Below are positions 1 through 7,909 of a stretch of 56,657 nt of DNA, in pieces. The DNA is from Mycobacterium helveticum (lineage in GTDB: Bacteria; Actinomycetota; Actinomycetes; Mycobacteriales; Mycobacteriaceae), in the NCBI RefSeq assembly GCF_007714205.1, contig NZ_VMQU01000019.1, positions 1 through 56,657 on the forward strand, written 5' to 3'. The notes beneath the pieces are model-generated. The model ran no database searches and had not been told where the DNA came from. It saw only the letters and a program-made list of their open reading frames with translations. Position numbers and translations under genes: made by a program. Numbering within the stretch: position 1 is the first letter of the stretch; every line of letters starts with the position of its first letter.

Positions 1-262
1 CGCGCTGATGCCGGCCCGGGTGTTCGCGTTCACCGCGGCGGCCCCCACCGCGTTCGCCGACGTCGGGTACCGGGCCGGGGACGTCCTGATGTTCGGGCCC
101 GAACCCACCGGGCTGGACGCGGCGACCCTGGCCGACGCGCACATCACCGCGCAGGTGCGGATCCCCATGCTGGCGGGCCGGCGCTCGCTGAACCTGTCCA
201 ACGCCGCGGCGGTCGCCGCGTACGAGGCGTGGCGCCAGCACGGCTACTTCGGGGCCGTGTAG
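1..262 (+). CDS. spoU: tRNA/rRNA 2'-O-methyltransferase, SpoU (TrmL-like), 3' part only
   Basis: This is the C-terminal part of a SpoU-class (SPOUT fold) SAM-dependent RNA 2'-O-ribose methyltransferase; the frame is open to the left edge, so the 5' end lies outside the window. Two family motifs are visible. LMFGPEPTGLD is motif 2. The block ending RSLNLSNAAAVAAYEAW is motif 3, which forms the trefoil knot and SAM site. TrmL-type enzymes methylate the wobble ribose of certain tRNAs, but the exact substrate cannot be read from this fragment. The protein stops at TAG 260-262, 20 bp before the convergent nitroreductase gene. It corresponds to Rv3366 of M. tuberculosis by position. Confidence 0.85.
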   Translation, partial: ALMPARVFAFTAAAPTAFADVGYRAGDVLMFGPEPTGLDAATLADAHITAQVRIPMLAGRRSLNLSNAAAVAAYEAWRQHGYFGAV

Positions 263-281
263 CCGGCAATCAGACTCTGAC

Positions 282-929
282 CTACCAGGTGTCCCAGTGG
301 GTGACCTGGTCGGCGGGCAGCCGCTTGGCGGGCCGGAAGTCGGTGCCCTTGGTGTAGGCGATCGGGAACAGTCCGCCCTGGCTGTACCTGTCGTGCGGGA
401 TGCCGAGCACCTCGGCGGCCCGCTTGTCGCCGTCGTTGATCAGGTGCAGCGTCGTCCAGCAGGTGCCCAGGCCCCGCGAGCGCAGCGCCAGGCAGAAGCT
501 CCACGCGGCGGGGAACAGCGACGCCCAGAACGACGCGCTCAGCCCCAGCGGCGCCTTGTCCACCTTGCCCTCCAGGCAGGGGATCAGCAGCACCGGCGCG
601 TCGTGCATGTGCTCGGCGAGGTACCAGGCCGAATCCTTGACCTTGTCCATCCGCTCGCCGCGGGTGTCGCCCTCCGGGTACTGCGCCGCGGGCAGGCTGA
701 GGTAGTCGCGAGCGTTGGCGAGGTAGATGTCGGCGATCGCCTTGCGCTTGCCGGCGTCCTCCACGAACACCCACTGCCAGCCCTGCGCGTTGGAGCCGGT
801 GGGCGCCTGCAGCGCCAGTTCGAGGCATTCCATCAGCACCTCGTGGGACACCGGCTTGTCGAAGTCGAGGCGTTTGCGGACCGAGCGGGTCGTGGTGAGA
901 AGTTCGTCGACGGACAGATTCAGGGTCAT
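282..929 (-). CDS. Nitroreductase-family FMN oxidoreductase (Rv3368c-like)
   Basis: A 215-residue protein of the nitroreductase family, which uses FMN and NAD(P)H to reduce nitro compounds, quinones or similar acceptors in the cytosol. The N-terminal block with TTRSVRKRLDF matches the phosphate-binding start of the family. APTGSNAQGWQWVFV is the typical FMN-contacting segment, and RSRGLGTCWTTLHL is the conserved C-terminal helix region. The length is normal for the family. The start is the ATG at 927-929. The next gene upstream, dnaE2, runs in the same direction and ends 102 bp away, and the gap holds a short inverted repeat. The physiological substrate cannot be inferred. Confidence 0.85.
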   Translation of the reverse strand: MTLNLSVDELLTTTRSVRKRLDFDKPVSHEVLMECLELALQAPTGSNAQGWQWVFVEDAGKRKAIADIYLANARDYLSLPAAQYPEGDTRGERMDKVKDSAWYLAEHMHDAPVLLIPCLEGKVDKAPLGLSASFWASLFPAAWSFCLALRSRGLGTCWTTLHLINDGDKRAAEVLGIPHDRYSQGGLFPIAYTKGTDFRPAKRLPADQVTHWDTW

Positions 930-971
930 GATGCGGACCCTACCTCCGGGGTCGCGCCCCCCGGCGAGGGT

Positions 972-992
972 GCGTGTCCGTACGCGACACGC
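972..992. promoter_or_regulatory. Short inverted repeat between dnaE2 and the nitroreductase gene
   Basis: The arms GCGTGTC (972-978) and GACACGC (986-992) are perfect complements around a 7-nt centre. The site lies between the dnaE2 stop and the nitroreductase start. It could end dnaE2 transcription or be an operator for the nitroreductase. There is no T-tract on the minus strand, so an operator is at least as likely. No binding protein can be named. Confidence 0.3.
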
Positions 993-1031
993 CGTGGATC
1001 GGCGTCGTTTTGTGCACGTTCGCGGCGGGCC

Positions 1032-4000
1032 TCAGCGGAAGTCGCGGGACCTCGAGCCGACGGCCAGGGTGATGCGGCCCAGCCGCTCGGCGACGACGGT
1101 GATCGCGCCGCCGGCGTTCTGCAGCTGCCCGCGCACCAGCAGCGCCGGCGCGGTGTTCGCCAGCTTGCGGTGCCGCGCCCACACCCCCGGCGTGCAGAGC
1201 ACGTTGACCATCCCGGTCTCGTCCTCGAGGTTGAGGAAGGTCACCCCCTGGGCCGTGCCGGGGCGCTGCCGGTGGGTGACCGCCCCGGCGATCAGCACCC
1301 GGTCGCCGTCGGGCACCGATCCCAGCTTCCCGGCGGGCAGCACACCCAGCGCGTCCAGGTCTTCCCGCAGGAACTGCGTCGGGTAGCTGTCCGGGGAGAC
1401 GCCGGTGGCCCACACGTCGGCGGCGGCCAGCTCCGGCTCGCTCATCCCCGGCAGCGCCGGGACGTGTGAGCTCGACCCCACGCCGGGCAGCCGGTCCGGA
1501 CGCTGGGTGGCCGCGGCCCCGGCCGCCCACAGGCCCTCGCGCCGCGACATGCCGAAGCAGCCAAAAGCCCCGGCCGTCGCCAGCGCCTCGGCCTGCGGCA
1601 CGCTCAACTGCAGCCGGGTGGTCAGGTCCAGCAGGGAAGCGTAGGGGCCGTGGGCTTTTCGCTCCTGCACCAACCGCTCCGCGAGGCCGTCGCCGATGTG
1701 GCGGACCGCACCCAGCCCGAGCCGGACGGCGTTTCCCGCATCTTCCAGGGTGGCGTGCGCCAAGCTGGCGTTGACGTCCGGGCCGTGCACCGCCACGCCG
1801 TGCCGGCGCGCGTCGGCCACCAGCGACTGCGGCGAATAGAAACCCATCGGCTGGGCACGCAGCAGCGCCGCGCAGAACGCCGCCGGGTGGTGCAGCTTGA
1901 ACCACGACGAGTAGAACACCAGCGACGCGAAACTCAGCGCGTGGCTTTCCGGGAAGCCGAAATTGGCGAAGGCCTCCAGCTTTTCGTAGATCCGGTCGAT
2001 CACCTCGTCTCCGGCGCCGTGCAGCGCACGCATGCCGTCGTAGAAGCGGTCGCGCAGCCGCCGCATGCGCTCGGTCGAGCGCTTGGAGCCCATGGCGCGC
2101 CGCAGCTGGTCTGCCTCCGCGGCCGAAAAGCCGGCGCAGTCCACCGCGAGCTGCATCAGCTGCTCCTGGAACAGCGGCACCCCCAGCGTCTTTCGCAGCG
2201 CCGACGCCATGGACGGGTGGTCGTAGACGACCGGGTCGATGCCGTTGCGCCGCCGGATGTAGGGGTGCACCGACCCGCCCTGGATGGGGCCGGGACGGAT
2301 CAGCGCGACCTCCACCACCAGGTCGTAGAAGATGCGCGGCTTCAGCCGCGGCAGCGTGGCCATCTGCGCGCGCGACTCCACCTGGAAAACGCCGACCGAG
2401 TCGGCGCGCGCCAGCATCTCGTACACCGCCGGCTCGGACAGGTCCAGCCGGGCCAGGTCCACCTCGATGCCCTTGTGCTCGGCCACCAGGTCGATGGCGT
2501 AGTGCAGCGCGCTGAGCATGCCCAGCCCGAGCAGGTCGAACTTCACCAAACCGATTGCTGCGCAGTCGTCTTTGTCCCATTGCAGGACGCTGCGGCCCGC
2601 CATGCGCGCCCACTCGACCGGGCACACGTCGGCGATCGGGCGGTCGCAGATCACCATGCCCCCGGAGTGGATGCCCATGTGTCGCGGCAGGTTGCGGATC
2701 TGGTTGGCCAGATCGATGACCTGCTCGGGAATGCCCTGGATATCCGGCGAGTCCGCCAGCCCGTTCCAGTGGCCGATCTGCTTGCTCCAGGCGTCCTGCT
2801 GGCCCTGCGAGAAACCCAGCGCGCGGGCCATGTCGCGCACCGCGATGCGGCCCCGGTAGGTGATGACGTTGGCGACCTGGGCGGCGTAGTCGCGGCCGTA
2901 TTTGTCGTAGACGTACTGGATGACCTTTTCGCGCCGGTCGGATTCGATGTCCATGTCGATGTCGGGCGGCCCGTCGCGGGCCGGCGACAGGAAACGCTCG
3001 AACAGCAGCTCGTTGGCCACCGGGTCGACCGCGGTGACGCCCAGGGCATAACAGACCGCGGAGTTGGCCGCCGATCCCCTGCCCTGGCACAGAATGTTGT
3101 TCGCCCGGCAGAACCGGGTGATGTCGTGCACCACCAGGAAATAGCCCGGAAACTGCAGCCGGGAAATGATTTTCAGCTCGTGCTCGATCTGGGCGTGGGC
3201 GCGCGGCGCCCGGTCGGGCGGCCCGTAGCGGTCGCGCGCCCCCGTCATCGCCAGGTGCCGCAGCCAGCTGTCCTCGGTGTGCCCGTCGGGCACGTCGAAC
3301 GGCGGCAGCCGCGGGGCGATCAGCGCCAGCCCGAACGCGCACCGCTCGCCGAGTTCGGCGGCCGCGCGCACCACCTCGGGGCACCACGCGAACAGCCGGG
3401 CCATCTCCTCGCCGGAGCGCAGGTGCGCACCGCCCAGCGGGGCCAGCCACCCGGCGGCGGCGTCCAGGGACCGCCGGGCCCGGATCGCCCCCATCGCCAT
3501 CGCCAGCCGGCCGCGCGACGGATGGGCGAAATGCGCCCCGGTGGTGGCGACGACGCCGACACCGAAGCGGGGCGCGAGGGCGGCCAGCGCGGCGTTGCGT
3601 TCGTCGTCGAGCGGGTGACCGTGATGGGTCAGCTCGACGCTCACCCGGTCCGCGCCGAACCGGTCCACCAGGTCGGCCAGCGCCCGCCCCGCGGCGTCCG
3701 GGCCTCCCGATGAAAGGGCTTGACGCACATGTCCTTTGCGGCATCCGGTCAGGATGTGCCAGTGCCCGCCGGCGGCCTGCGTCAGCGCGTCGAGGTCGTA
3801 GCGCGGCTTGCCCTTCTCGCCGCCGGCCAGGTGCGCGGCGGCCAGCTGCCGCGACAGCCGCCGGTAGCCTTCCGGGCCGCGGGCCAGCACCAGCAGGTGC
3901 GGGCCGGGCGGATCCGGCGCCTCGGTGCGGGCGCCGACCCCAATGTCGCCGCCTTCGCGACTCTGACGCCCCAGCGACAGCTCGGCCCCGAACACGGTGC

Positions 4001-4343
4001 GGATGTCGAGTTCGGCAGCGGCCTCGGCGAACCGCACCGCGCCGTACAGGCCGTCGTGGTCGGTCAGCGCGAGGGCGCGCAGGCCCAGCCGGGCGGCCTC
4101 CTCGACCAGCTCCTCCGGGGTGCCGGCCCCGTCTAAGAAGCTGAACGCCGAATGCGCGTGCAACTCGGCGTACGGGACCGGCGAGCGGACCCTCCGGCCG
4201 CCATCGGGAGCCTGGTAGGTCGCACGCCTGCTCGACAGGGGGCCCTCCTGGTCGGGCCGCGACGGCGCACCACCGTGGCGCGGTTTGCTGTCGAGCACCC
4301 GCTCCATCTCCGCCCAGCTCGGCGGCCCGTTAAACCAGCCCAT
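1032..4343 (-). CDS. dnaE2: Error-prone DNA polymerase III alpha subunit DnaE2
   Basis: A 1103-residue C-family polymerase, the catalytic subunit of the mycobacterial mutasome (DnaE2-ImuA'-ImuB) that carries out translesion synthesis and damage-induced mutagenesis. The N-terminal PHP domain has ELHAHSAFSFLDG (His62, His64) and LTDHDGLYG. The polymerase active site is PDIDMDIES, with Asp461 and Asp463, and a third acidic residue lies in GLVKFDLLGLG. The C-terminal OB domain near residues 1000-1090 contains FLNLEDETGMVNVL. The N-terminus (MGWFNGPPSWAEMERVL) matches the M. tuberculosis protein as I recall it, which supports the ATG at 4341-4343. A LexA box lies 24-39 bp upstream of this start, inside a long inverted repeat, so the gene should be SOS-induced. 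Its partners imuA'-imuB are about 8 kb away. Confidence 0.97.
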   Translation of the reverse strand: MGWFNGPPSWAEMERVLDSKPRHGGAPSRPDQEGPLSSRRATYQAPDGGRRVRSPVPYAELHAHSAFSFLDGAGTPEELVEEAARLGLRALALTDHDGLYGAVRFAEAAAELDIRTVFGAELSLGRQSREGGDIGVGARTEAPDPPGPHLLVLARGPEGYRRLSRQLAAAHLAGGEKGKPRYDLDALTQAAGGHWHILTGCRKGHVRQALSSGGPDAAGRALADLVDRFGADRVSVELTHHGHPLDDERNAALAALAPRFGVGVVATTGAHFAHPSRGRLAMAMGAIRARRSLDAAAGWLAPLGGAHLRSGEEMARLFAWCPEVVRAAAELGERCAFGLALIAPRLPPFDVPDGHTEDSWLRHLAMTGARDRYGPPDRAPRAHAQIEHELKIISRLQFPGYFLVVHDITRFCRANNILCQGRGSAANSAVCYALGVTAVDPVANELLFERFLSPARDGPPDIDMDIESDRREKVIQYVYDKYGRDYAAQVANVITYRGRIAVRDMARALGFSQGQQDAWSKQIGHWNGLADSPDIQGIPEQVIDLANQIRNLPRHMGIHSGGMVICDRPIADVCPVEWARMAGRSVLQWDKDDCAAIGLVKFDLLGLGMLSALHYAIDLVAEHKGIEVDLARLDLSEPAVYEMLARADSVGVFQVESRAQMATLPRLKPRIFYDLVVEVALIRPGPIQGGSVHPYIRRRNGIDPVVYDHPSMASALRKTLGVPLFQEQLMQLAVDCAGFSAAEADQLRRAMGSKRSTERMRRLRDRFYDGMRALHGAGDEVIDRIYEKLEAFANFGFPESHALSFASLVFYSSWFKLHHPAAFCAALLRAQPMGFYSPQSLVADARRHGVAVHGPDVNASLAHATLEDAGNAVRLGLGAVRHIGDGLAERLVQERKAHGPYASLLDLTTRLQLSVPQAEALATAGAFGCFGMSRREGLWAAGAAATQRPDRLPGVGSSSHVPALPGMSEPELAAADVWATGVSPDSYPTQFLREDLDALGVLPAGKLGSVPDGDRVLIAGAVTHRQRPGTAQGVTFLNLEDETGMVNVLCTPGVWARHRKLANTAPALLVRGQLQNAGGAITVVAERLGRITLAVGSRSRDFR

Positions 4344-4349
4344 ACCAGC

Positions 4350-4399
4350 CCACGCGCATCAGCGTATCGAAAGTATGTTCGATACACTGATGCGCGTGG
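4350..4399. repeat. 22-bp-arm inverted repeat enclosing the dnaE2 LexA box
   Basis: The left arm (4350-4371) and right arm (4378-4399) are reverse complements over 22 bp with a single mismatch (C at 4363 against A at 4386), around the 6-bp centre AGTATG. The outer part, CACGCGCATCAG on the left and CTGATGCGCGTG on the right, goes well beyond what a LexA site needs. A transcript starting outside it toward dnaE2 would carry a strong hairpin ending about 6 nt before the start codon, covering the usual ribosome-binding position. Confidence 0.9.
4367..4382. promoter_or_regulatory. LexA (SOS) box of dnaE2
   Basis: The site TCGAAAGTATGTTCGA matches the mycobacterial SOS box pattern TCGAAC-N4-GTTCGA at 11 of 12 fixed positions, with A in place of C at the sixth. 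The identical 16 bases occur upstream of imuA' at 13656-13671. LexA binding here should repress dnaE2 until RecA-driven cleavage. In M. tuberculosis the box also serves the divergent Rv3371; here only a relic of that gene remains. Confidence 0.88.
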
Positions 4400-4400
4400 T

Positions 4401-4754
4401 GACCCGGTGCGCCGACTCCGCACCCTGCACAACCGGCGCAAAGCCGGGCAGCCCGGTCGCGGTCTCGTCGATTCGACACTGAAACACCTGCCAACTCTGT
4501 TGCGGGGCAATCTCTTACAACTCCTGAACCGGCTCCCCCCAGGCGACCTGGTGACGATGGCGACCTGGTGACGATGGCGACCAGCCTCCCCGGCCCACGG
4601 CTGCCGGGCCGGACGGTGGAGCGCCTGCTGCCGATCCCCCGACGGCCGCGCGGCTGAGCACCCGGTGCTCGGCTCCGGCGACGGGCTCGTCTTCGGCATC
4701 ACCGCCGGCGCAAGCGCGGCACCGGCCCGGCTGCAATGGCACCGGCCACCATGA
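4401..4754 (+). pseudogene. Relic of WS/DGAT acyltransferase gene (Rv3371-like), C-terminal part only
   Basis: Reading rightward from the LexA box, the frame gives DPVRRLRTLHNRR and later LLNRLPPGDLVTMAT. Both match the C-terminal third of M. tuberculosis Rv3371, a wax ester synthase/diacylglycerol acyltransferase-type protein, as I recall it. The first frame stops at 4571 because a 17-bp tandem duplication (4543-4576) shifts it. After the duplication the original frame resumes with SLPGPRLPG and RLLPIP. A missing base in the C-run near 4636-4640 then breaks it again, and the last recognisable piece, GDGLVFGITA, lies in another frame ending at 4754. Roughly the first 285 codons, including the HHxxxDG catalytic motif, are gone, and no start codon is present. 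A functional product is very unlikely. Confidence 0.75.
4543..4576 (+). repeat. 17-bp tandem duplication inside the WS/DGAT relic
   Basis: The 17-base unit GCGACCTGGTGACGATG occurs at 4543-4559 and again, without change, at 4560-4576. Because 17 is not a multiple of 3, the duplication causes a frameshift in the decayed acyltransferase gene. The perfect identity suggests a recent event. Confidence 0.9.
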
Positions 4755-4766
4755 GAAGGTTGGGTC

Positions 4767-5999
4767 GTGCGCACGCCGGAGCCGGTCGTCATCGACCCAC
4801 GCCGCCATGACGCCGTGTTGTTCGGCCTCGACACGGTGACCGATGCCGGGGGCGACGCGCTGGAATCCGCGGTGACGGTGGTGCGCCGGTTGCGGGACGT
4901 CGGACTCGGCAGCGCCGTCTTCGCGCCCGACGACCGCCCTGACACGCCGGCGGATCTGTTCGGCGCACGGGCCGACGGCCCGGCCGCGGCGGCCGACCGC
5001 CTGCGGGTGCGGCCGGGCCGGTGCGTCGTCGTCGCGAGCGACGTCGCCGGGGTCACGGCCGCGCGCGGCAGCGGTTTCGCGTTGATCGTCGGCGTGGTCA
5101 CGGGAGAAGACGGGGTGGGGCGGCGCGGCGCGCTGGACGAGGCCGGCGCCGACGCGGTGGTGGCCGACGTGGGTGAGCTCACGGTACGGACCGGGGACCA
5201 CCGGATGTCGCAGCTTCCCGACGCGGCGCAGGCCCTGGACCCGCCGTCGAACCCGGCGGTGTTCTACGACTTCGACGGCACCCTGTCGGACATCGTCGAC
5301 GACCCGGACGCGGCCCGGCCCGTCGCGGGGGCGACCGCGGCGCTGCAGAGGTTGGCCGCTCAGTGCCCGGTCGCCGTCCTGTCCGGCCGCGACCTGGCCG
5401 ACGTGACACGCCGTGTCGGCGTGCCCGGAATCTGGTACGCCGGCAGCCACGGGTTCGAGCTGACCGCGCCCGACGGGACACACCACCAGAACGACGCCGC
5501 GGCCGCGGCCATCCCCGTGCTGACCGAAGCGGCCGGCGAGCTGCGCTGGCGGCTCGGGTCGATTCCCGGGGTCATGGTGGAGCACAAGCGATTCGGCGTC
5601 GCCGTGCACTACCGCAACGCCCCGCGTGACCGCGTCGGCGAGGTGGCGGCAGCGGTGCGCGGCGCCGGCCGGCACAGCGCGCTGCGGGTGACCACGGGCC
5701 GCGAAGTCATCGAGTTGCGCCCCGACATCGACTGGGACAAGGGCAAGACGCTGCGCTGGGTCCTCGAGCACCTGCACCGGGCCGGCTCGGGCGCGCTGAC
5801 GCCGATCTATGTGGGCGACGACATCACCGACGAGGACGCGTTCGACGCGGTGCGCGACGGCGGCGTGCCCATCCTCGTGCGGCACGACGAGGACGGTGAC
5901 CGCGCCACCGCCGCGCTGTTCGGGCTGGACAGCCCCGCCCAGGTGAGCGAGTTCTCCGACCGGCTGGCGCGCCGGTTAAGTGACGCCCGCGCGAATTAG
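4767..5999 (+). CDS. otsB2: Trehalose-6-phosphate phosphatase OtsB2
   Basis: A 410-residue HAD-superfamily enzyme that removes phosphate from trehalose 6-phosphate, the last step of the OtsA-OtsB pathway. Trehalose is needed for mycolate carriers in mycobacteria, and otsB2 is essential in M. tuberculosis. The catalytic domain begins near residue 160 with FYDFDGTLSD (Asp168, Asp170). LSGRDLADVTRRVG is motif II, WYAGSHGFEL follows, and YVGDDITDEDAF near the end is the motif holding the Mg-binding acids. The first 140 residues form the extra, catalytically degenerate HAD-like domain typical of mycobacterial OtsB2. The start is GTG 4767, chosen because AGAAGG lies 7 bp upstream. The first residues (VIDPRRHDAVLF) match the M. 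tuberculosis protein. Confidence 0.95.
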   Translation: MRTPEPVVIDPRRHDAVLFGLDTVTDAGGDALESAVTVVRRLRDVGLGSAVFAPDDRPDTPADLFGARADGPAAAADRLRVRPGRCVVVASDVAGVTAARGSGFALIVGVVTGEDGVGRRGALDEAGADAVVADVGELTVRTGDHRMSQLPDAAQALDPPSNPAVFYDFDGTLSDIVDDPDAARPVAGATAALQRLAAQCPVAVLSGRDLADVTRRVGVPGIWYAGSHGFELTAPDGTHHQNDAAAAAIPVLTEAAGELRWRLGSIPGVMVEHKRFGVAVHYRNAPRDRVGEVAAAVRGAGRHSALRVTTGREVIELRPDIDWDKGKTLRWVLEHLHRAGSGALTPIYVGDDITDEDAFDAVRDGGVPILVRHDEDGDRATAALFGLDSPAQVSEFSDRLARRLSDARAN

Positions 6000-6193
6000 C
6001 TTGTGATCGTTGGTCATCCCCGCATACCGCCCCTGATATCTGCGTGAAATGTCATTCGTGTCGGCGGTTCCGGTTTGGCCCGTGCGGCCAGGCACACCAG
6101 GCCCGCACCGCGCGGGCGTCGACGGGACGGCGACCAACCCGCATGGGCGGACCGGCTGTTCGGCACTGCCGGCGCCCACACTCGAACGGGACA

Positions 6194-7066
6194 CTAGCCC
6201 TGCACGTACTCCACCGCGCCGTCGTCCAGCGCTACCCGGACGTCGGAACCGTCCGGCGCGGACACCTCGGTGCGGAACACCGCCCTGCCCGGTTCGGTGC
6301 GCCAGATCAGCGTCGTCAGCGTCTCGCCGGGGAACACCGGCGAGGTGAACCGCGCGTCGATCGCGGTGATGTTGGCGGCCACGCCGTTGCCGAGCTCGGC
6401 GACCAGCGCGCGGCCGGCCACCCCGTAGCTGCACAGGCCGTGCAGGATCGGCTTGGGGAACCCGGCCAGCTCCCTGGCGAACCAGGGGTCGCTGTGCAGC
6501 GGGTTGCGGTCCCCGGAGAGCCGGTAGATCAGCGCCTGGTCCTCGCGGGTGGGCAGCGCGATGCGCGCGTCGGGTTCGCGGTCGGGAATCTCCGGGGCCA
6601 CCGGCCGCTGACCGGGCTGTCCGCCGAACCCGCCCGCCTGGCGGATGACCAGCGTGGTCAGCGTCTCGGCGATCAGCTCGCCCGATGCGGGGTCGGTGCC
6701 GCGGCCGCGCAGCACGACGATGGCGTTCTTGCCCTCGCCCTTGTCCTGGATGTCGGCGACCTCGGAGACCACCGACAGCTTGCCCGCGGGCGGCAGGGGC
6801 GCATGCAGCCGGATGCCCTGCGAGCCGTGCAGCAGCAGGGCGGGGTTGAACGTCCCGATCTTGCCCGCCGCCGCGAAGGCCGGGGAGCAGATGACCGCGT
6901 AGGTGGGCAGCACCTGCTGGGTGATGTCGTGGCTGTTCTCGGTGGTGAACGACAGGTCGTCGAGGCCGGCGCCGACGCCGAGCGCATACAACATCGTGTC
7001 CCGGTCGGTCCAGGCGAACTCCATCGGTTCGGTCACCGCGCCGACGGCACTCGGGTCAATCGCCAT
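6194..7066 (-). CDS. htdY: (R)-specific enoyl-CoA hydratase, MaoC-like (HtdY)
   Basis: A 290-residue double hotdog-fold hydratase of the MaoC/HtdY type, which hydrates trans-2-enoyl-CoA to (3R)-hydroxyacyl-CoA. The C-terminal hotdog carries the hydratase motif in YRLSGDRNPLHSDPWFA (the Asp and His catalytic pair) followed by KPILHGLCSYGVAGRALV. The N-terminal hotdog lacks this motif, which is usual for two-domain members. I place the start at ATG 7064-7066 (MAIDPSAVGAVTEPM), because AGGAGA lies just upstream and M. tuberculosis Rv3389c starts the same way; an in-frame ATG 30 bp upstream is less likely. It is divergent from lpqD, with about 83 bp between the starts. Confidence 0.92.
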   Translation of the reverse strand: MAIDPSAVGAVTEPMEFAWTDRDTMLYALGVGAGLDDLSFTTENSHDITQQVLPTYAVICSPAFAAAGKIGTFNPALLLHGSQGIRLHAPLPPAGKLSVVSEVADIQDKGEGKNAIVVLRGRGTDPASGELIAETLTTLVIRQAGGFGGQPGQRPVAPEIPDREPDARIALPTREDQALIYRLSGDRNPLHSDPWFARELAGFPKPILHGLCSYGVAGRALVAELGNGVAANITAIDARFTSPVFPGETLTTLIWRTEPGRAVFRTEVSAPDGSDVRVALDDGAVEYVQG

Positions 7067-7149
7067 GAGAGGGTCTCCTTTCGAGGATTTCTGCACCCAA
7101 CCATCCCAAACCCTTCCCCCCGACGGCGTCGGCAGGGCAGGCTATCGCC

Positions 7150-7851
7150 ATGTCCACGCGCACCAAGATCTGGAAGCCGGTGGCCGTCCTTGCCGCGGCG
7201 GTTGTCGTCGGGGCCTGCGGCGGTGGCGCCCCGCAGGCACGCAGCATCACCCTGACCTTCGTCCGCAACGCGCAGTCCCAGGCCGAGGCCGACGGGCTGA
7301 TCGACACCTCGATCCCGGGCCCCGGCCTGAGCCCCGACGGCACGGGGCAGGCCCAGCAGGTCACGCACGCCCATCACGACTTCGACGCCGTCTACGCCTC
7401 CGACATGGCCGATGCACAGCAGACCGCCGCGCCACTGGCCGGCGAGATGGGCAAGCAGGTCGAGGTCCTCGACGGGCTGCGGCCGATCAACGCCGGCTGG
7501 TACAACGGCAAACCCGAGACGATGGCCGCCGCGACGTACCTGCTGGCGCCGGCGGACTGGCTCAACGGGGACCGGCAGGACAGCGTCCCGGGTTCGACCA
7601 GCGGCAGCGAGTTCAACTCCCGGTTCGCCGCCGCCGTCCGCAAGATCTACAACGACGGCCACGCCAAACCCGTCGCCGTCACCCAGGGGACGGCGATCAT
7701 GGTGTGGACGCTGATGAACGCCAAGAACGGCAAGAACAGCCTGCTGACCAACCATCCCCTGCCCAACGTCGGCCGCGTGGTGCTCACCGGCAACCCGGTC
7801 ACGGGCTGGACGCTGGTCGACTGGGACGGCATCCGCAACTTCGCCAACTGA
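7150..7851 (+). CDS. lpqD: Lipoprotein LpqD, catalytically dead histidine-phosphatase fold
   Basis: A 233-residue secreted lipoprotein. It has a basic start, a hydrophobic stretch and the lipobox VGAC with Cys23 as the lipidation site. The mature part follows the phosphoglycerate mutase/histidine phosphatase pattern, but the key residues are changed. The RHG-type motif reads FVRNAQS, with Asn40 replacing the phosphorylated His. The SPLxRAxQTA-type block reads ASDMADAQQTA, with Asp88 where Arg is expected. The second catalytic His region reads TQGTAIMVW, with Gln179. M. tuberculosis LpqD (Rv3390) has the same first change as I recall it, so this is an ancestral pseudoenzyme, not a local mutation. 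The likely role is binding or scaffolding outside the membrane; the ligand is unknown. Confidence 0.9.
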   Translation: MSTRTKIWKPVAVLAAAVVVGACGGGAPQARSITLTFVRNAQSQAEADGLIDTSIPGPGLSPDGTGQAQQVTHAHHDFDAVYASDMADAQQTAAPLAGEMGKQVEVLDGLRPINAGWYNGKPETMAAATYLLAPADWLNGDRQDSVPGSTSGSEFNSRFAAAVRKIYNDGHAKPVAVTQGTAIMVWTLMNAKNGKNSLLTNHPLPNVGRVVLTGNPVTGWTLVDWDGIRNFAN

Positions 7852-7909
7852 TCACCAGATTCACGCAGGCACGGTTGACGGGTGCGGCGGCGACCCGCAC
7901 GATGGCTGC

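Noticed and set aside
1650..3713. 687-codon plus-strand frame opposite dnaE2
   Set aside because: It is antisense to conserved polymerase sequence; the translation has no recognisable motif.
4152..4571. Plus-strand frame with an ATG that runs into the WS/DGAT relic
   Set aside because: The start lies antisense to dnaE2, and only the part after 4401 resembles the acyltransferase; the join is accidental.
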